A stretch of DNA of 64,000 nt from assembly GCF_029784165.1 (NCBI RefSeq), contig NC_073696.1, forward strand, positions 103,810,665-103,874,664, given 5' to 3'. The stretch comes from Wyeomyia smithii. Its lineage: Eukaryota > Arthropoda > Insecta > Diptera > Culicidae. The number at the start of each line of letters is the position of its first letter. Position 1 is the first letter of the stretch. This document shows, piece after piece, positions 45,479 to 56,109 of the stretch. The notes beneath the pieces were generated by a model. That model was not told the DNA's origin, ran no database searches, and worked only from the letters and a program-made list of their open reading frames with translations. A program made the translations under genes and the position numbers.

Positions 45479-48400
45479 GAGGGTCTATATCAGTACCCGA
45501 AAGAAAAATTGGCAGAATCTCTCCGTCTCAACTGGTCCAATAATATTCGTTACCATGAACCTAGACTATTTTGATGTCTCTAAGGTAAAGCTTTTCTAAA
45601 AAGTTCGTGACAACCCTCTGAACAGGCTATTTAATGATCTGCTGTGCAGCGCTTACTTTAATAAGCCGAGCCGAACACGAGCATCAAGCAATTGGTGTTT
45701 GATGCTCGTCTTCGGGTCGGCAAGCAACGAATAAAGAACAACACCACACTAGAGAAACTGTAAACTAGAGAAATGACAAGGCGCTTACCGTTCATCAAAT
45801 CATTAAATTAATACTCGTAAACATCAAGAATCGATTCTATGTATTGTTTGTTTTTGATTTAGAGGAACAATCAGAAAAATCTTTTTTAAATAATCCTTCA
45901 AGGTGGCATTCCCCATTGAAAACAATAACTCATTTGTCAAGGATATGTGATTGTTATTTGATTTCAGCATCCGACTGCATAAATTTTCTCGAAACAAATA
46001 TAAGCGATCGGCTGTGGAAAAGTGCCAATCGAGACATTTGCTTGATGAACCACAATTGAGGGCACTTGCAATTCTGGTGGCATAAAAAAAAAAGATGTCG
46101 ATGTTTTGAAACTTGAACCATCCTAGGCTATTGCTAATTGGAGGAATTGGCACAAGATTATCGTTCAAATATTTTCATCTAACCCAGCTTATTCCTATGA
46201 CCTTTCGATCGAATTCCAATACATAATTTTTACAAATTTAGACTCTTTTTACTTTGACAGTAGATTGGTTTCTATTTGAATGTTGAGAAAATGAATTATT
46301 ATATTTTTAAGTTTTTTTTTTATATTTCTGGTGTTAGAAAAAATTTAAATTGTAATTAATGAAAATATAAATGAGAATTTTGCATAGTGAATCGAAGACA
46401 CAATCAGAGAAGCTGCACAGTGTAATTTGTCATGTAGAATAAAACAACTGTAACCCAGGTTGAACAAATTTTAGCATTAAGCTGCTACCGGGGTTGAGAC
46501 AGTTTTAAAGTGAAACGTAACAAAATAGCAGAGAAAGGACTTGACATGCAAGTGAGCCTCGCACACCAACGGCTCTAGCTCGCGTCGTTTTAATACCGAA
46601 ATAACATATAGCCCCCGGAAAGAATGTTTGTTTCACGCCGATTCGATGCACAGGCTAAATGTAGGCCCATTCGCGTTCGTCCGTTTGTACAAACTTCGCA
46701 AACGAGCGGAAAGATGTTGAGCCTGCTAAGGATGCCTCGAAGGCAGTGCCTTGCTGACGACAGTCCGCGTGTCCGTCCATCCGTCTGTCTGACTGTCTGT
46801 TCCACTGCTGCGGAGACGATCGCTATATATGACCGGCTGCCGCGTGTCACTAGAAATCGTAGTGGAAGTGGGCGAAACACTAGGCTAACTTAAAATACAT
46901 TAAATATACCTCCAGGGTTTCGAGCATAAGCCGCAAACTCAACAACGGCGCCTTTGCAACATTGTAGAAGATCTTGATTGGAAGTTGAATAACTATAAAA
47001 CGCTGCATGTTTTTTTTTTTCAAGTTTCGCAGTAAACTAAGTGATTATCGATAACGTTGAGATATCTTATGGTGTTTCACAGTGATTTGACGGTAAAGCA
47101 CGCTATTTTATAGTCACTTATTACATACAACAGCTCGATTGAAATGGTTTCGATAGCTGTGGTAAGATAGACTTTTTGATGCACCATTTTAATTGCATTA
47201 TGAAGTGCGAATAACATATAGCGCTAAAATTGGCAATATTATAAGACAGTATTTATTTTTATTTTCGAACCGACTTCAAAGCCAAACAAAACATTTTTTT
47301 CACAGTTGGTAATATCGCTTGCCTACACATTGTGCCGCAACTTCATGACTTAATACCGGACAATGCTTTGTTTTGTTTGCGACAATTTACATCCGACCGT
47401 TAGAGTCCGCCAACGATGCCGATCCAATTGTGGTGAAGGAAATCTTTCTTCTATCTGATTCCCGGCGGTTACCGACCCCGAGGCCTCTAGCAAGGAACGC
47501 TCCAAACCAGGCTCACTCAAGGGACAGAATATTCCACAATTTATTCGCCATTGAGCCGGATAATTGTGTCCATCAATTACCGGTGTGGTTTGCTATAAGA
47601 ATCGTCTCATAAATTATGATTGTCCGTCCATCCAGTTGGAGTGGCTTGACTGCGATCAGGATTATACCGCGATCGCAGGGGAACGTACGGCAACTGGCAC
47701 GAAGGTGGCGAATGTCTTCAGCAAAAATGCGCGCGTCCAAAGGCAATGACAGCTGTAATAACAATTTCAGAGCACAGCAGCGCGAGCAGTAGAGACCGCA
47801 TGTGCACCGGTAGCAAGCAAGTCACGACGAAGCGTTGCAGTTTACAGTGGGAGGAGAGTGAAATAATTTTAGAAGCCATATTTCGTCTCCCGCTGAGTAT
47901 TTTGATGCAGATCTTCCGCACTTTGCTTGCGTAGCTGTTGGGAGGAAATCACCGAGGAACTGTACACGGAGGAGGGCAACGAGATCGGCTGGCCGCTACT
48001 AAAGCTTAGTCGTTGTTGTCATCGTCGTCACCTCGTCGTCGTTACTTCTCAATGTTTGGAAAGGCGCGACAGCATGGCGAAACGCGGACTGTTTGACACA
48101 TAAATTTCCTCATTATTTATAGTTCGATGAAATATTTTCCTCTTACCATTACGGTTGCTACTGTTTGCTTTCCGGCGAAGTTATTTGACGTGTGCTTGGC
48201 GAAGTGCAATTTTCTATTTCATTTTTAAAACATTTTGCATGAATGTTCGAAATGCCGTCAATTGGTACTAAGTATTTTAATGTGGTGCGTGCCAATAATC
48301 GTCGTTGATTATATATTTAAGCACTCGGCATGTTTACAAACCCGTACAGCCTTTATTCAGATTCGGCTGTTTTAGCTCATGACATAGCGGATCAACGAGG

Positions 48401-51400
48401 ACAAAAAGAGAGTCCCCTTTTCTCATTGTTCTCTGAGCTTCATAAACATCGTCTCATTATTGGTCGCGCGTTGCCAATTTATAATTTTATCGCACTGGTT
48501 CAATGGATCATAAATGCTTTTGCGGACATTTATTACTCCCGGGTGGAAGATATTTTATTTCTTCGAAAGTTCACTCGAAAGCCAGTTATCAACTGGAACG
48601 GAGACTGTCTATTCCGCTTCATCTGTTCTAATTGGTGGCACTAATGAGTCCTCTCTAATAAGCCGAAAGACGATGGTCGTGAATTCCACAACTGATAGCC
48701 CTTTTCTGGATTATTTTCAGGGAACGGTCTTGGTTGATATGGTTCAATCAGATGTAATTTAAATGAAAATTCCTTGACTGACATTGTCTATTATAAGCGG
48801 GTGCAAATGAAATAGGATTTTTTAACAGGAGAAAAACCCATACCGACGTTTCGATCGTTCGGTTGGATGAAAGATTTTAATGATAAAATAAATCATGGAA
48901 AGTTAATACTGAAGTTCATTGGTGGGAGAAGTAAGAAAAACACGTTTATCAAAGCAACACTTCGTAATTGAAAATAAAACATGATCTTTTATTATAAATA
49001 TTATTATTTTCCTCCATTGCTGATATATATATTTTTTAAATTCTCTCTTTCACAGGTAACCAACAATTCCAGACACGCAATTCTAGTAAGTAAAGTACCG
49101 AACCTTCCAATTCAATTTATCCGTAAACCGAACTTAGTCATTCGAAATCATGGACCACAATTTACGGCTGCGTTTTATCGTCCGACCGTTCGCTCGGTTG
49201 CTGTTTTGATCCAGCAGCTGCTGGATTTCCTCTGTAGTGCAAATCGCGTCCTAACGGAGCGGTGCGTCTTTTTTATGACTACTACATGCAGTAAAGCTTG
49301 CCTGCAACCTACATCCTACACTGCCGAGCGTGTTTTCCGCGATCGGATTGGGAACAGTACGCGCCGCCGCGGCCGTGTACGACACTGCAGTTCATATGCC
49401 AATTTTATCCGGTAGATCGACACCATCTTCTCTCTCTCTCTCGCGACATCAGTCTACATCCTATTAGTTAAATCAGCAAGCGCGAATCGTGCTTCGCTGT
49501 GGACGTTGCAATTGCGGCACCTCGTGGCACATGTCGGCTCAGCTCCTCATCACGAACAACCTCGAAGACGACGGAGGGTGGTAAAACATGGATAATAAAT
49601 GTTTTAGTTCTTACGGCCGTCTGCTGTGGACTTTTGCGCCATCAAACTCGGCACTTGCAAATGGTGCGAGGTGATTGTGTGGCAGTAAAAAATCTATTCA
49701 CTGTTTCCGTTATGCAGCGAGCAGACTGGCCACTGTCGCCTGGGTGGTAGTATGAAGGGGGACAGAGATCGGACATCGGTACCAGAAATTAGTGCAGTCT
49801 AACAGACACTCAAACCGACCGGGATTGGCCAACAGCTCAACGAACGGTTCTTGGCACACTGAGAAACGGCCAATGGTGAATGACTTTACATTATGCGCGT
49901 ATGTTCAATAATAAATTTCCTGATTAATCAGCTTCTCCAACAACCCGCTGCTGGTGGTGCTCTCACAACGAATGAGTTTCATGTCAAGTGAGTTCACAGT
50001 TTTCGTGGTGGAATGGAATGCCAATAAAAGTTTAAATGAACCGCAAAGATAGATCATGGCAAAATTTTACCGCTTTATTCCACTAGAAAAATTCACATGT
50101 AGTAATAAAAACGTGATAACATGATTGGGCGTCAATTCAAGATACTTCCCGCGTCACCATTTTGCCGGTTGTCGCTGATTACAGCTAGATTTTCTCGTAG
50201 ATCCATAATCGGAAGTCTTCGATCATCCGTAGCATTTCCTTCCACGCACGAAGAGGAGAAAAATAATCTGCAGTTATCTCACCATGAAACTCACAGTTCC
50301 GATTAGCCATAGGCGTTGTTTATCGCCAGAATCAGTTATCTACCGGAAAGTGTATTCATTACTTACATTGGTTTAATAGAAGATACAGCAGATTGTTGTT
50401 TGAACCACAATCTACATTTTGAAAGTCTGATACTTTAACCATTCTTGTATTAAAATTGATTTCTATGTACTACAATATATGCTTTTATAACTAGACTTGA
50501 AAAATTTTCTGACTAAAATGAAGAGTGTCCAATATAACCTCAATTCGGATTTAAAAGAGATTATTTTATCACTTACTACTGATCTCACATGATATAGCAT
50601 TTGTTTTAGCTAACTCCTTGCTCTGAATCATACGCTTTTGATATCTGGGTTGAAGGATTTTTGCATTTGAATAAAATAAATTCTGAATTTCATCTAAATG
50701 TTTAAAATCACTTTTCAAAAACCACAGACACAAGAATCTTGGTGCCATGTCAACCCTAGCGGAAGGAAAGAGTTTATGATATAAATTTGAACGACGTATC
50801 ATTTTTCTACCACTAATGTGCACTTAAATCAAAGTCTGATAGCTACTTTTGCTAGTGTTTTCTTCTTCTAGAATTTTGTTCCAGATCATTACATCAACCA
50901 TTATCGATATGGAGGTTTATGTGATATACGTTTTCTGAAGACAGTCACATTTTCAAACTACACTCAATAATGGAACAGCCTTCATGATCTATTTTTAATT
51001 GCTCACTATTTCATTCAAATGTGACTAACGATAACGTATCGCTTATACACACCCCTTTTCACACGCAATTCGGTCATAACAACGATACGAGTGTAGGTAC
51101 TCCTTCGGTTGCTAATTATAACGTCCAGCGTCAGATAAATGCCGAATGGACAGATAAACCGTGAAGTCGTTCATAACGTGAGCCGCGTCTCATGTGCGGT
51201 AGGTGTAAAATAGCCGTTATCAAACTGCACTTGATAACTGCAAAACGACCTGACAGTGCGAGAGCTGGTTTAGTTGCCATCGTCAAGCCATTTGTGTTTC
51301 GTCTTTGCCAAGATTCTGATCAACCATAAACAACTTGGTCGTCGGGTGATCAGGTAGGAATCGAGATAGTTTATTTTGACATCCTTTCTTGACTAATTGT

Positions 51401-51767
51401 CTCAGTTAAGCTGAAAATCTGTGAGGGTATGTTCATATTTTCTAACTCTTACTTTTCACAAGGCTAATGTCCACGGTTTACTTCGAAAAAAAGTAATTGG
51501 AAAAATATATATATATACATTATTCTTAACTGCAAACCAACTGAATCTAGTGGGTCGTTATCTTAAGAAAGGTAATGATTTCCTGACTTAGACGACATAT
51601 GCGTTAAACAAGGCTCTTCATTTTTCAACAGAACCGATTGCTGTGAAAATGAAGAAAATCTGTTGGAAACTGAACAATTTTTAATTTTAAGCATTTGAAA
51701 CACTTTTTGTGACGCTCTCGATATTTTCGGTTTTTTATTTGCACCTTTATATTGCCGCAAGACGTAA
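45479..51767. other. Long unassigned stretch, mostly low-copy
   Basis: No protein domain is recognisable in any frame. The longest plus frames are 48981-49415 (144 codons), 48330-48644 and 49499-49750, none with known motifs. A CT-rich run (CTCTCTCTCTCTCG) lies at 49428-49443, next to GC-rich DNA (CGCGCCGCCGCGGCCG, about 49360). This could be a regulatory or 5' gene region, but no splice or promoter evidence is strong enough to call. Confidence 0.4.
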
Positions 51768-52015
51768 TTCTACGTCGAAAAAAAACCAGGCCGTACAAAA
51801 ATAGGTTTGACTATACTTCAAATGTCTCCTTATCAATCTCTACTACAGAACCAATATCCGACGGGCTACCACGCTCCCTATTAGCCACTAAGTATGAACT
51901 TCGTTTGGCAGAGTTTTTGACAAGCCCTATTCTAGCAGGTTCCCTGTTGATAGAAACAAAGGCCTCTTCCACCGCTCTACGGTTGATATTATTGATGTCG
52001 ATATCGTCATCAAAT
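51768..52015 (-). pseudogene. RTE-type reverse transcriptase scrap
   Basis: Minus-strand translation gives DIDINNINRRAVEEAFVSI, PARIGLVKNSAKRSSYLVAN and RGSPSDIGSVVEIDKETFEV. This matches the segment just after the YADD box and before the part seen at 24127-24764 in RTE elements. It is about 80 codons long, cut at both ends, with a stop near the start. Confidence 0.7.
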
Positions 52016-52023
52016 TAAATATT

Positions 52024-52440
52024 CAGGGCTAATTTATGCTAAAAATCTTACTTTCAAGGAGCAAACCAAGATATCCAAACAAAGTGCAATAAATACATAA
52101 AATGTTTGTATCCTCTTATCAACAGAAATTCTAGACTTTGTCTCAAGAATAAACCGGTAATTTACAAACAAATATTTAGACCAGCAATGTTATATGCAGT
52201 CCCCATCTGAACAAATTGTTGTACATCCAGAAAGAAGATGCTTCAAAGGATCCAGAATAAACTTCTGAAAATGATATTTAAGCGTCCTCGAATGAATTAC
52301 ATTGAAAATGTGAAAACATTAGAAAATATGTCAAACCAAATCATCAATAAGTTCCGACAAGAATCGTTGCAATCCTCAATTACAACGATTAACTCACTTT
52401 GTAGTTAGTAAGATAGGTGTAAGATTAGGCGAAGGTTTAA
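52024..52440 (+). pseudogene. Jockey-clade (Juan-like) retrotransposon 3' end
   Basis: Plus-strand motifs are LIYAKNLTFKEQ, KCNKYIKCLYPLINRNS, KPVIYKQIFRPAMLYAVP (followed by a stop where Trp is usual), KKMLQRIQNKLLKMIFKRP and ENMSNQIINKFRQESLQSSI, then a stop at about 52408. These form the C-terminal end of the reverse transcriptase protein in Jockey-clade elements such as Juan of mosquitoes. The stretch after it may be 3' untranslated sequence. It directly abuts the oppositely oriented RTE scrap. Confidence 0.7.
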
Positions 52441-52489
52441 TTTTAAGTTCAAATTTTTTCTTCTTGACAAGTAGGTTTACAATTTGATG

Positions 52490-52660
52490 ACACCCCGTTA
52501 AGCATACAGACGCGAGGCATAGTACGCTTGACATAATGGACGGCAGGCATACGGACACGAGGCATATGGACGCGAGGCCGAATGGACGCAAGGCCGAATG
52601 GACGCGAGGCCGAATGGACGCGAGGCCTAATGGATACAAGGCCGGAAGGACACAAGGTTA
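52490..52660 (-). repeat. 16-bp minisatellite, left arm
   Basis: Units of the form GAGGCCGAATGGACGC. In the reverse orientation they read CATTCGGCCTCGCGTC, the same unit as the array at 54262-54480. Variant TATGCCTCGTGTCC units lie on the outer side of both arrays. The two arrays are inverted copies around 52660-54260. Confidence 0.85.
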
Positions 52661-53176
52661 AGAGGAAGTGATGCGGAATATGTTTTTATCGTCATCATCA
52701 TCACAGCCCTCTTTCAATAACATGTATTTCGCTTCAAAGTGTCATTTGGAAAGCAACACACTCGCGGCCTTCGGCCGACTCACTGTTCGAACGAATGCTG
52801 TCCTTACTCGCTACCGCTCGTTCGGACTTAACTAAGGGAACATACTTAAATGACGTAGCATTTATGGGGGGAGGAGGGATAACATCATTTTGTGACAAGG
52901 GGGGAGGGGGGGTTGTAGTAAAATCGACGTAGCATTTTTTTTAAAGACTGATTTTTTGCAGGAGAAATGTATGTTTTTATCTGTGGCATTCTGAAATCTT
53001 CTAAAAGCTCTACTACATAAACAATCACTTGGATTTCCAAACACACAATCTGTTTCGAACACAAAAATCGTTGCTTTTTTGTGGCTTTTAATTGTGAAAA
53101 TTACAAGATACTCGTTCCATTTCCAGAATAGTTTCTGTGTTTTCTGCAGACATGGATCATACTGAAGCCTGTGGTA

Positions 53177-53358
53177 CACTCTTTGTCTAATGGTCAAATA
53201 TTTGACCTTCTGACATAATGGTCAAATTTATTTGACATCATGGTTGTTGTTTGCCCGTGTTTGCCCCATGTTAAAATTGGAGAGTGACAAACAATTGTCT
53301 TTGACCAAATTTTTATCTGTCAAAAAGTGACAAATATTTGACGCTTGGTCAAAGAGTG
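53177..53358. mobile_element. Nested TA-flanked MITE, 182 bp
   Basis: Inverted ends CACTCTTTG (53177) and CAAAGAGTG (53358) continue inward through TGGTCAAATATTTG-like sequence. TA flanks both sides (53175-53176, 53359-53360). Several direct and inverted GTCAAATATTTGAC motifs lie inside. Non-coding. Confidence 0.8.
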
Positions 53359-53502
53359 TAATACAGGCTTGAGTTGTTTAAACACCTATACTCCTTGTAC
53401 CAAAACACAAACCCTTCGATGCAGTCACGAGTCTATAAGTTGTAAATAAATTGAATTAGGCACGGACATTTTTTTCAAGTATTTTTTGTATGTATGTTAC
53501 TA

Positions 53503-53881
53503 CAGTCAGGTTTTTATCACGTACCTCGTAAAAAAACCGCGTTAATTCGAAAATCTACGTAAACAAAACGCGCTAATTGAAAAATCCGCGTTATTCAAAA
53601 ATCCGCGTAAAGTGAACATGCAAGAAGGGCTTAGAAAAAACCCGAGACGCTCTAGAACCAGTATTTAAAATTGTCCTCTTTGACGGTCATTCCGGATCTT
53701 TCGGAGGGCGTTGGGTATTTTTTGGACTAAGTCTTCTACTAGATAAACATCTAAACGTTTCTGGTTCCAAACCCACGTTAATTCGAAAATTCGCGAAAAA
53801 GTTTTTGAATTAGCGCGGTATCGCGTAAAAAAAACCTCGTAAAAAATTCCGCGTATAAAAAACCGCGTAAAAACCTGACTG
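53503..53881 (+). mobile_element. CGCGTAAA-type MITE, copy 2
   Basis: Inverted ends CAGTCAGGTTTTTA (14 bp, perfect) at 53503-53516 and 53868-53881. Subterminal arrays of CCGCGTTAATTCGAAAAT-like units. The interior matches the reverse complement of 31960-32040. A target duplication is not clear (TA on the left, CA on the right). Confidence 0.75.
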
Positions 53882-54002
53882 CACGTATTTCTGTACGTTT
53901 TTTCGGAAGTGGAGGGGGGGGTCATTCGAATGCTACGTTTTTTTCAGGGGGGGGGCTTAAAATCATGAAAAAAATGCTACGTCATTTAAGTATGTTCCCT
54001 AA

Positions 54003-54261
54003 GGGAAGAAAACTCTGTTTGAGTAGACCTAGCAAACCAGTAGATCAGTCGTTTGGGTGCGAGAGGCCGCCGCTTCCAACGGCGGGTCGGCGGCCGGCTC
54101 GGACTGCGGAAATCACGGCGGCTCAGTGCCGCCTCGTTTCCTTGCCCTCGATTATGCGTCTTCGCCGCATGATTTCAAGAAAAGTATTATACCCAACTTA
54201 AAATCTTTAGGAATATATTAACCCCTGAACTACATAATTGGATCTCATGCGATCGTACAAC
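54003..54261. other. GC-rich unassigned segment between nested elements
   Basis: GCGAGAGGCCGCCGCTTCC and GGCGGGTCGGCGGCCGG stand out at 54058-54100. No gene is recognised. It belongs to the DNA between the two inverted minisatellite arms. Confidence 0.4.
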
Positions 54262-54795
54262 ATCGCATTCGGCCTTGCGCCCATTCGGCCTTGCGCCCAT
54301 TCGGCCTTGCGTCCATTCGGCCTTGCGTCCATTCGGCCTCGCGCCCATTCGGCCTCGCGTCCATTCGGCCTCGCGTCCTTTCGGCCTCGCGTCCGTTATG
54401 CCTTTTGGCAGTATGCCTCGTATCCATTATGCCTCACATCCATTATGCCTCGCGTCTGTATGCCTAGCATACTATGCCTAACATCTATACTGCCGTGATA
54501 TAACATTATGACGTACATCCATTTGATCAGTTTTTCAATACGGCCCAAAAACGAACGGGTTACTTGTCACTTTTGTATTGAAATGGTGCATACGACATTT
54601 TGTTTTCTTGATTTTATGCAACGTACGAATAAGTTACAACTAAAAGAAAGATACCAAAAGATGGGTCTTCGACTAACAAACAAATTGGCATAAGAACCCC
54701 ATATTTGAAAAAATGGCGCTTACGTCAGTCTGCGAGATTACGGCAGTATATGCCTAGCGTCCATATGCCTCGTGTCCCGTCCCCTTACAATTTTC
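54262..54795 (+). repeat. 16-bp minisatellite, right arm, interrupted by a MITE
   Basis: About eight CATTCGGCCTTGCGCC-type units (54267-54393), then TATGCCTCGYRTCC variants to 54488. The array resumes at 54749 (TGCCTAGCGTCCATATGCCTC) to about 54780. The interruption is the MITE at 54490-54746. Long frames across the array (54238-54498 and others) arise because the unit lacks stops and are not genes. Confidence 0.85.
54490..54746. mobile_element. TA-flanked MITE inside the minisatellite, 257 bp
   Basis: Ends CTGCCGTGAT and ATTACGGCAG with TA on each side (54488-54489, 54747-54748). Removing it and one TA rejoins the minisatellite phase (CATCTATATGCCTAGCGTCC), so the boundaries are firm. Confidence 0.8.
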
Positions 54796-54854
54796 CTACA
54801 ATTATATACACTCAACTGCGGAAGCAATTACAATTTTTAATGAAATAAACACTA

Positions 54855-54978
<124 letters not shown>

Positions 54979-55290
54979 AATAGTGTTGATATGTCACCGT
55001 TTCCTTGTAATGCGATGTTAAATAACAACTTTGTCAGCCCATCACCCTGCTTCATACCATCTAACGTCACAAACGCGTCCGGTATCTCATAGGATACTCT
55101 AACGCTTGATTTGGAACCGTTAAGTGTGGCACATACCCGTCTAATCTGTTTTGTTAGGAAACCATACGCGAACATAATTCGCTACAACTGATTGCTCTTA
55201 ACTGAATCGTACGCTGCCTTGAATCTATGGACAGATGGTGAGTCTGAAAATTTATTTCTCGAAATAGTATTTGCCAACAAAGGTTTTCTG
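54979..55290 (-). pseudogene. RTE-type reverse transcriptase palm fragment
   Basis: Minus-strand translation gives QILFREINFQTHHL, then after a frame change RFKAAYDSVKSNQL (first catalytic Asp region normally DFKAAYD, here Asp replaced by Arg), FAYGFLTKQIRRVCATLNGS and FVTLDGMKQGDGLTKLLFN. These are the finger and palm motifs of RTE enzymes. It ends at the (TG)n/(TA)n tract before the YADD box. It has a stop after NQL and frameshifts, so it is inactive. Confidence 0.75.
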
Positions 55291-55696
55291 CAACGGCCTC
55301 AGCCTGTGGAACGAGATGCGGGATACCCAACACTTCTCGCGTGTGGTGCTGATCGTACTGTGGATATGTCTTTACTGTTCGTTCAGGTTCCCTCCAACTT
55401 TCTCATCGATCCGCTCATCTACGTTCCACGAGTTGAAACCGCCAGATGTTCAACCGTATCTTCCTCGTTGTCGTCGATTGCGTCGGACAACCGGGTGCGG
55501 ATCTTGCATACCACTGGATAGAGATCAATGTTTGGTCAATGTTTGGTCATTTAAACGACTTTACACCTGTAAAATCTGAAAAGTGCCGACCATCGATTGA
55601 AACATGGTCTATCTGAGAGAAGGCCACCCCATTTTTTCGAAAGGTGGTGGGACACTCTCCCAGAGACCTACTCAGTAGAGATGATCGGGTTTGATG
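55291..55696. other. Unassigned DNA
   Basis: Frames 55192-55521 and 55271-55579 on the plus strand overlap the back of the RTE fragment and have no motifs. The segment may be more decayed retroelement sequence. Confidence 0.35.
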
Positions 55697-56076
55697 TTTT
55701 TCGAACCCGTACCCGACCCGAACCCGAGTTTTTTTTTCGGTCGAAACCCGAGCCCGGCCCGTACCCGAAACTTTTTTTTTTCGTTCAAACCCGAAACCGA
55801 CCCGAACCCGAAAATTTTATTTATTTGAAACCCGAACCCGACCCGAACCCGAAATTGTGAAACCCGAACCCGACCCGAACCCGAGATTTCATAGATTTTA
55901 TAGTCGGGTTTCGAGTTTTCATACCCAAACCCGACCTGAACCCGACATTTTCAAACCCGAACCCGACCCGAACCCGACCCGAACCCGAAAATATTTTTTT
56001 TACAAAACCCGAACACGACCCGTACCCGACACTTTCAAAAATTTTCAAACCCGAACCCGACCCGAACCCGTCGAAC
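55697..56076. repeat. CCCGAA/CCCGA minisatellite
   Basis: Dense repetition of the 11-bp pair CCCGAACCCGA, broken by short T- or A-rich spacers (for example TTTTTTTTTCG at 55731 and 55779). Frames over it read Arg-Thr-Arg-Pro-Glu-Pro repeats on the plus strand and Gly-Phe/Gly-Ser-rich sequence on the minus strand. I reject these as genes. It sits directly 3' of the R1-like element and may occupy its 3' untranslated region. Confidence 0.85.
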
Positions 56077-56109
56077 CCTAATCCAGCCCTAATCTTCCCG
56101 GAACGGCAG

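Larger units (their letters stand above)
52836..53999. mobile_element. Harbinger-like DNA element with TAA target duplication
   Basis: Perfect inverted ends of 28 bp start GGGAACATACTTAAATGACG (52836-52863 and 53972-53999). The 3-bp TAA on each side (52833-52835, 54000-54002) fits a PIF/Harbinger-type target duplication. G-rich blocks lie just inside each end (about 52865-52915, 53911-53957). No transposase remains. Two smaller MITEs are nested inside (53177-53358 and 53503-53881), so the original element was about 0.6 kb. Classification rests on end sequence and duplication length only. Confidence 0.65.

Noticed and set aside
49499..49750. Possible secreted protein frame with a hydrophobic stretch
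   Set aside because: The hydrophobic part is internal, preceded by a Ser/Thr-rich stretch, with no homology recognised and no splice evidence.
54238..54498. Repetitive Pro/Arg/Leu frames over the 16-bp minisatellite
   Set aside because: Stop-free minisatellite read in several frames, no independent evidence of coding.
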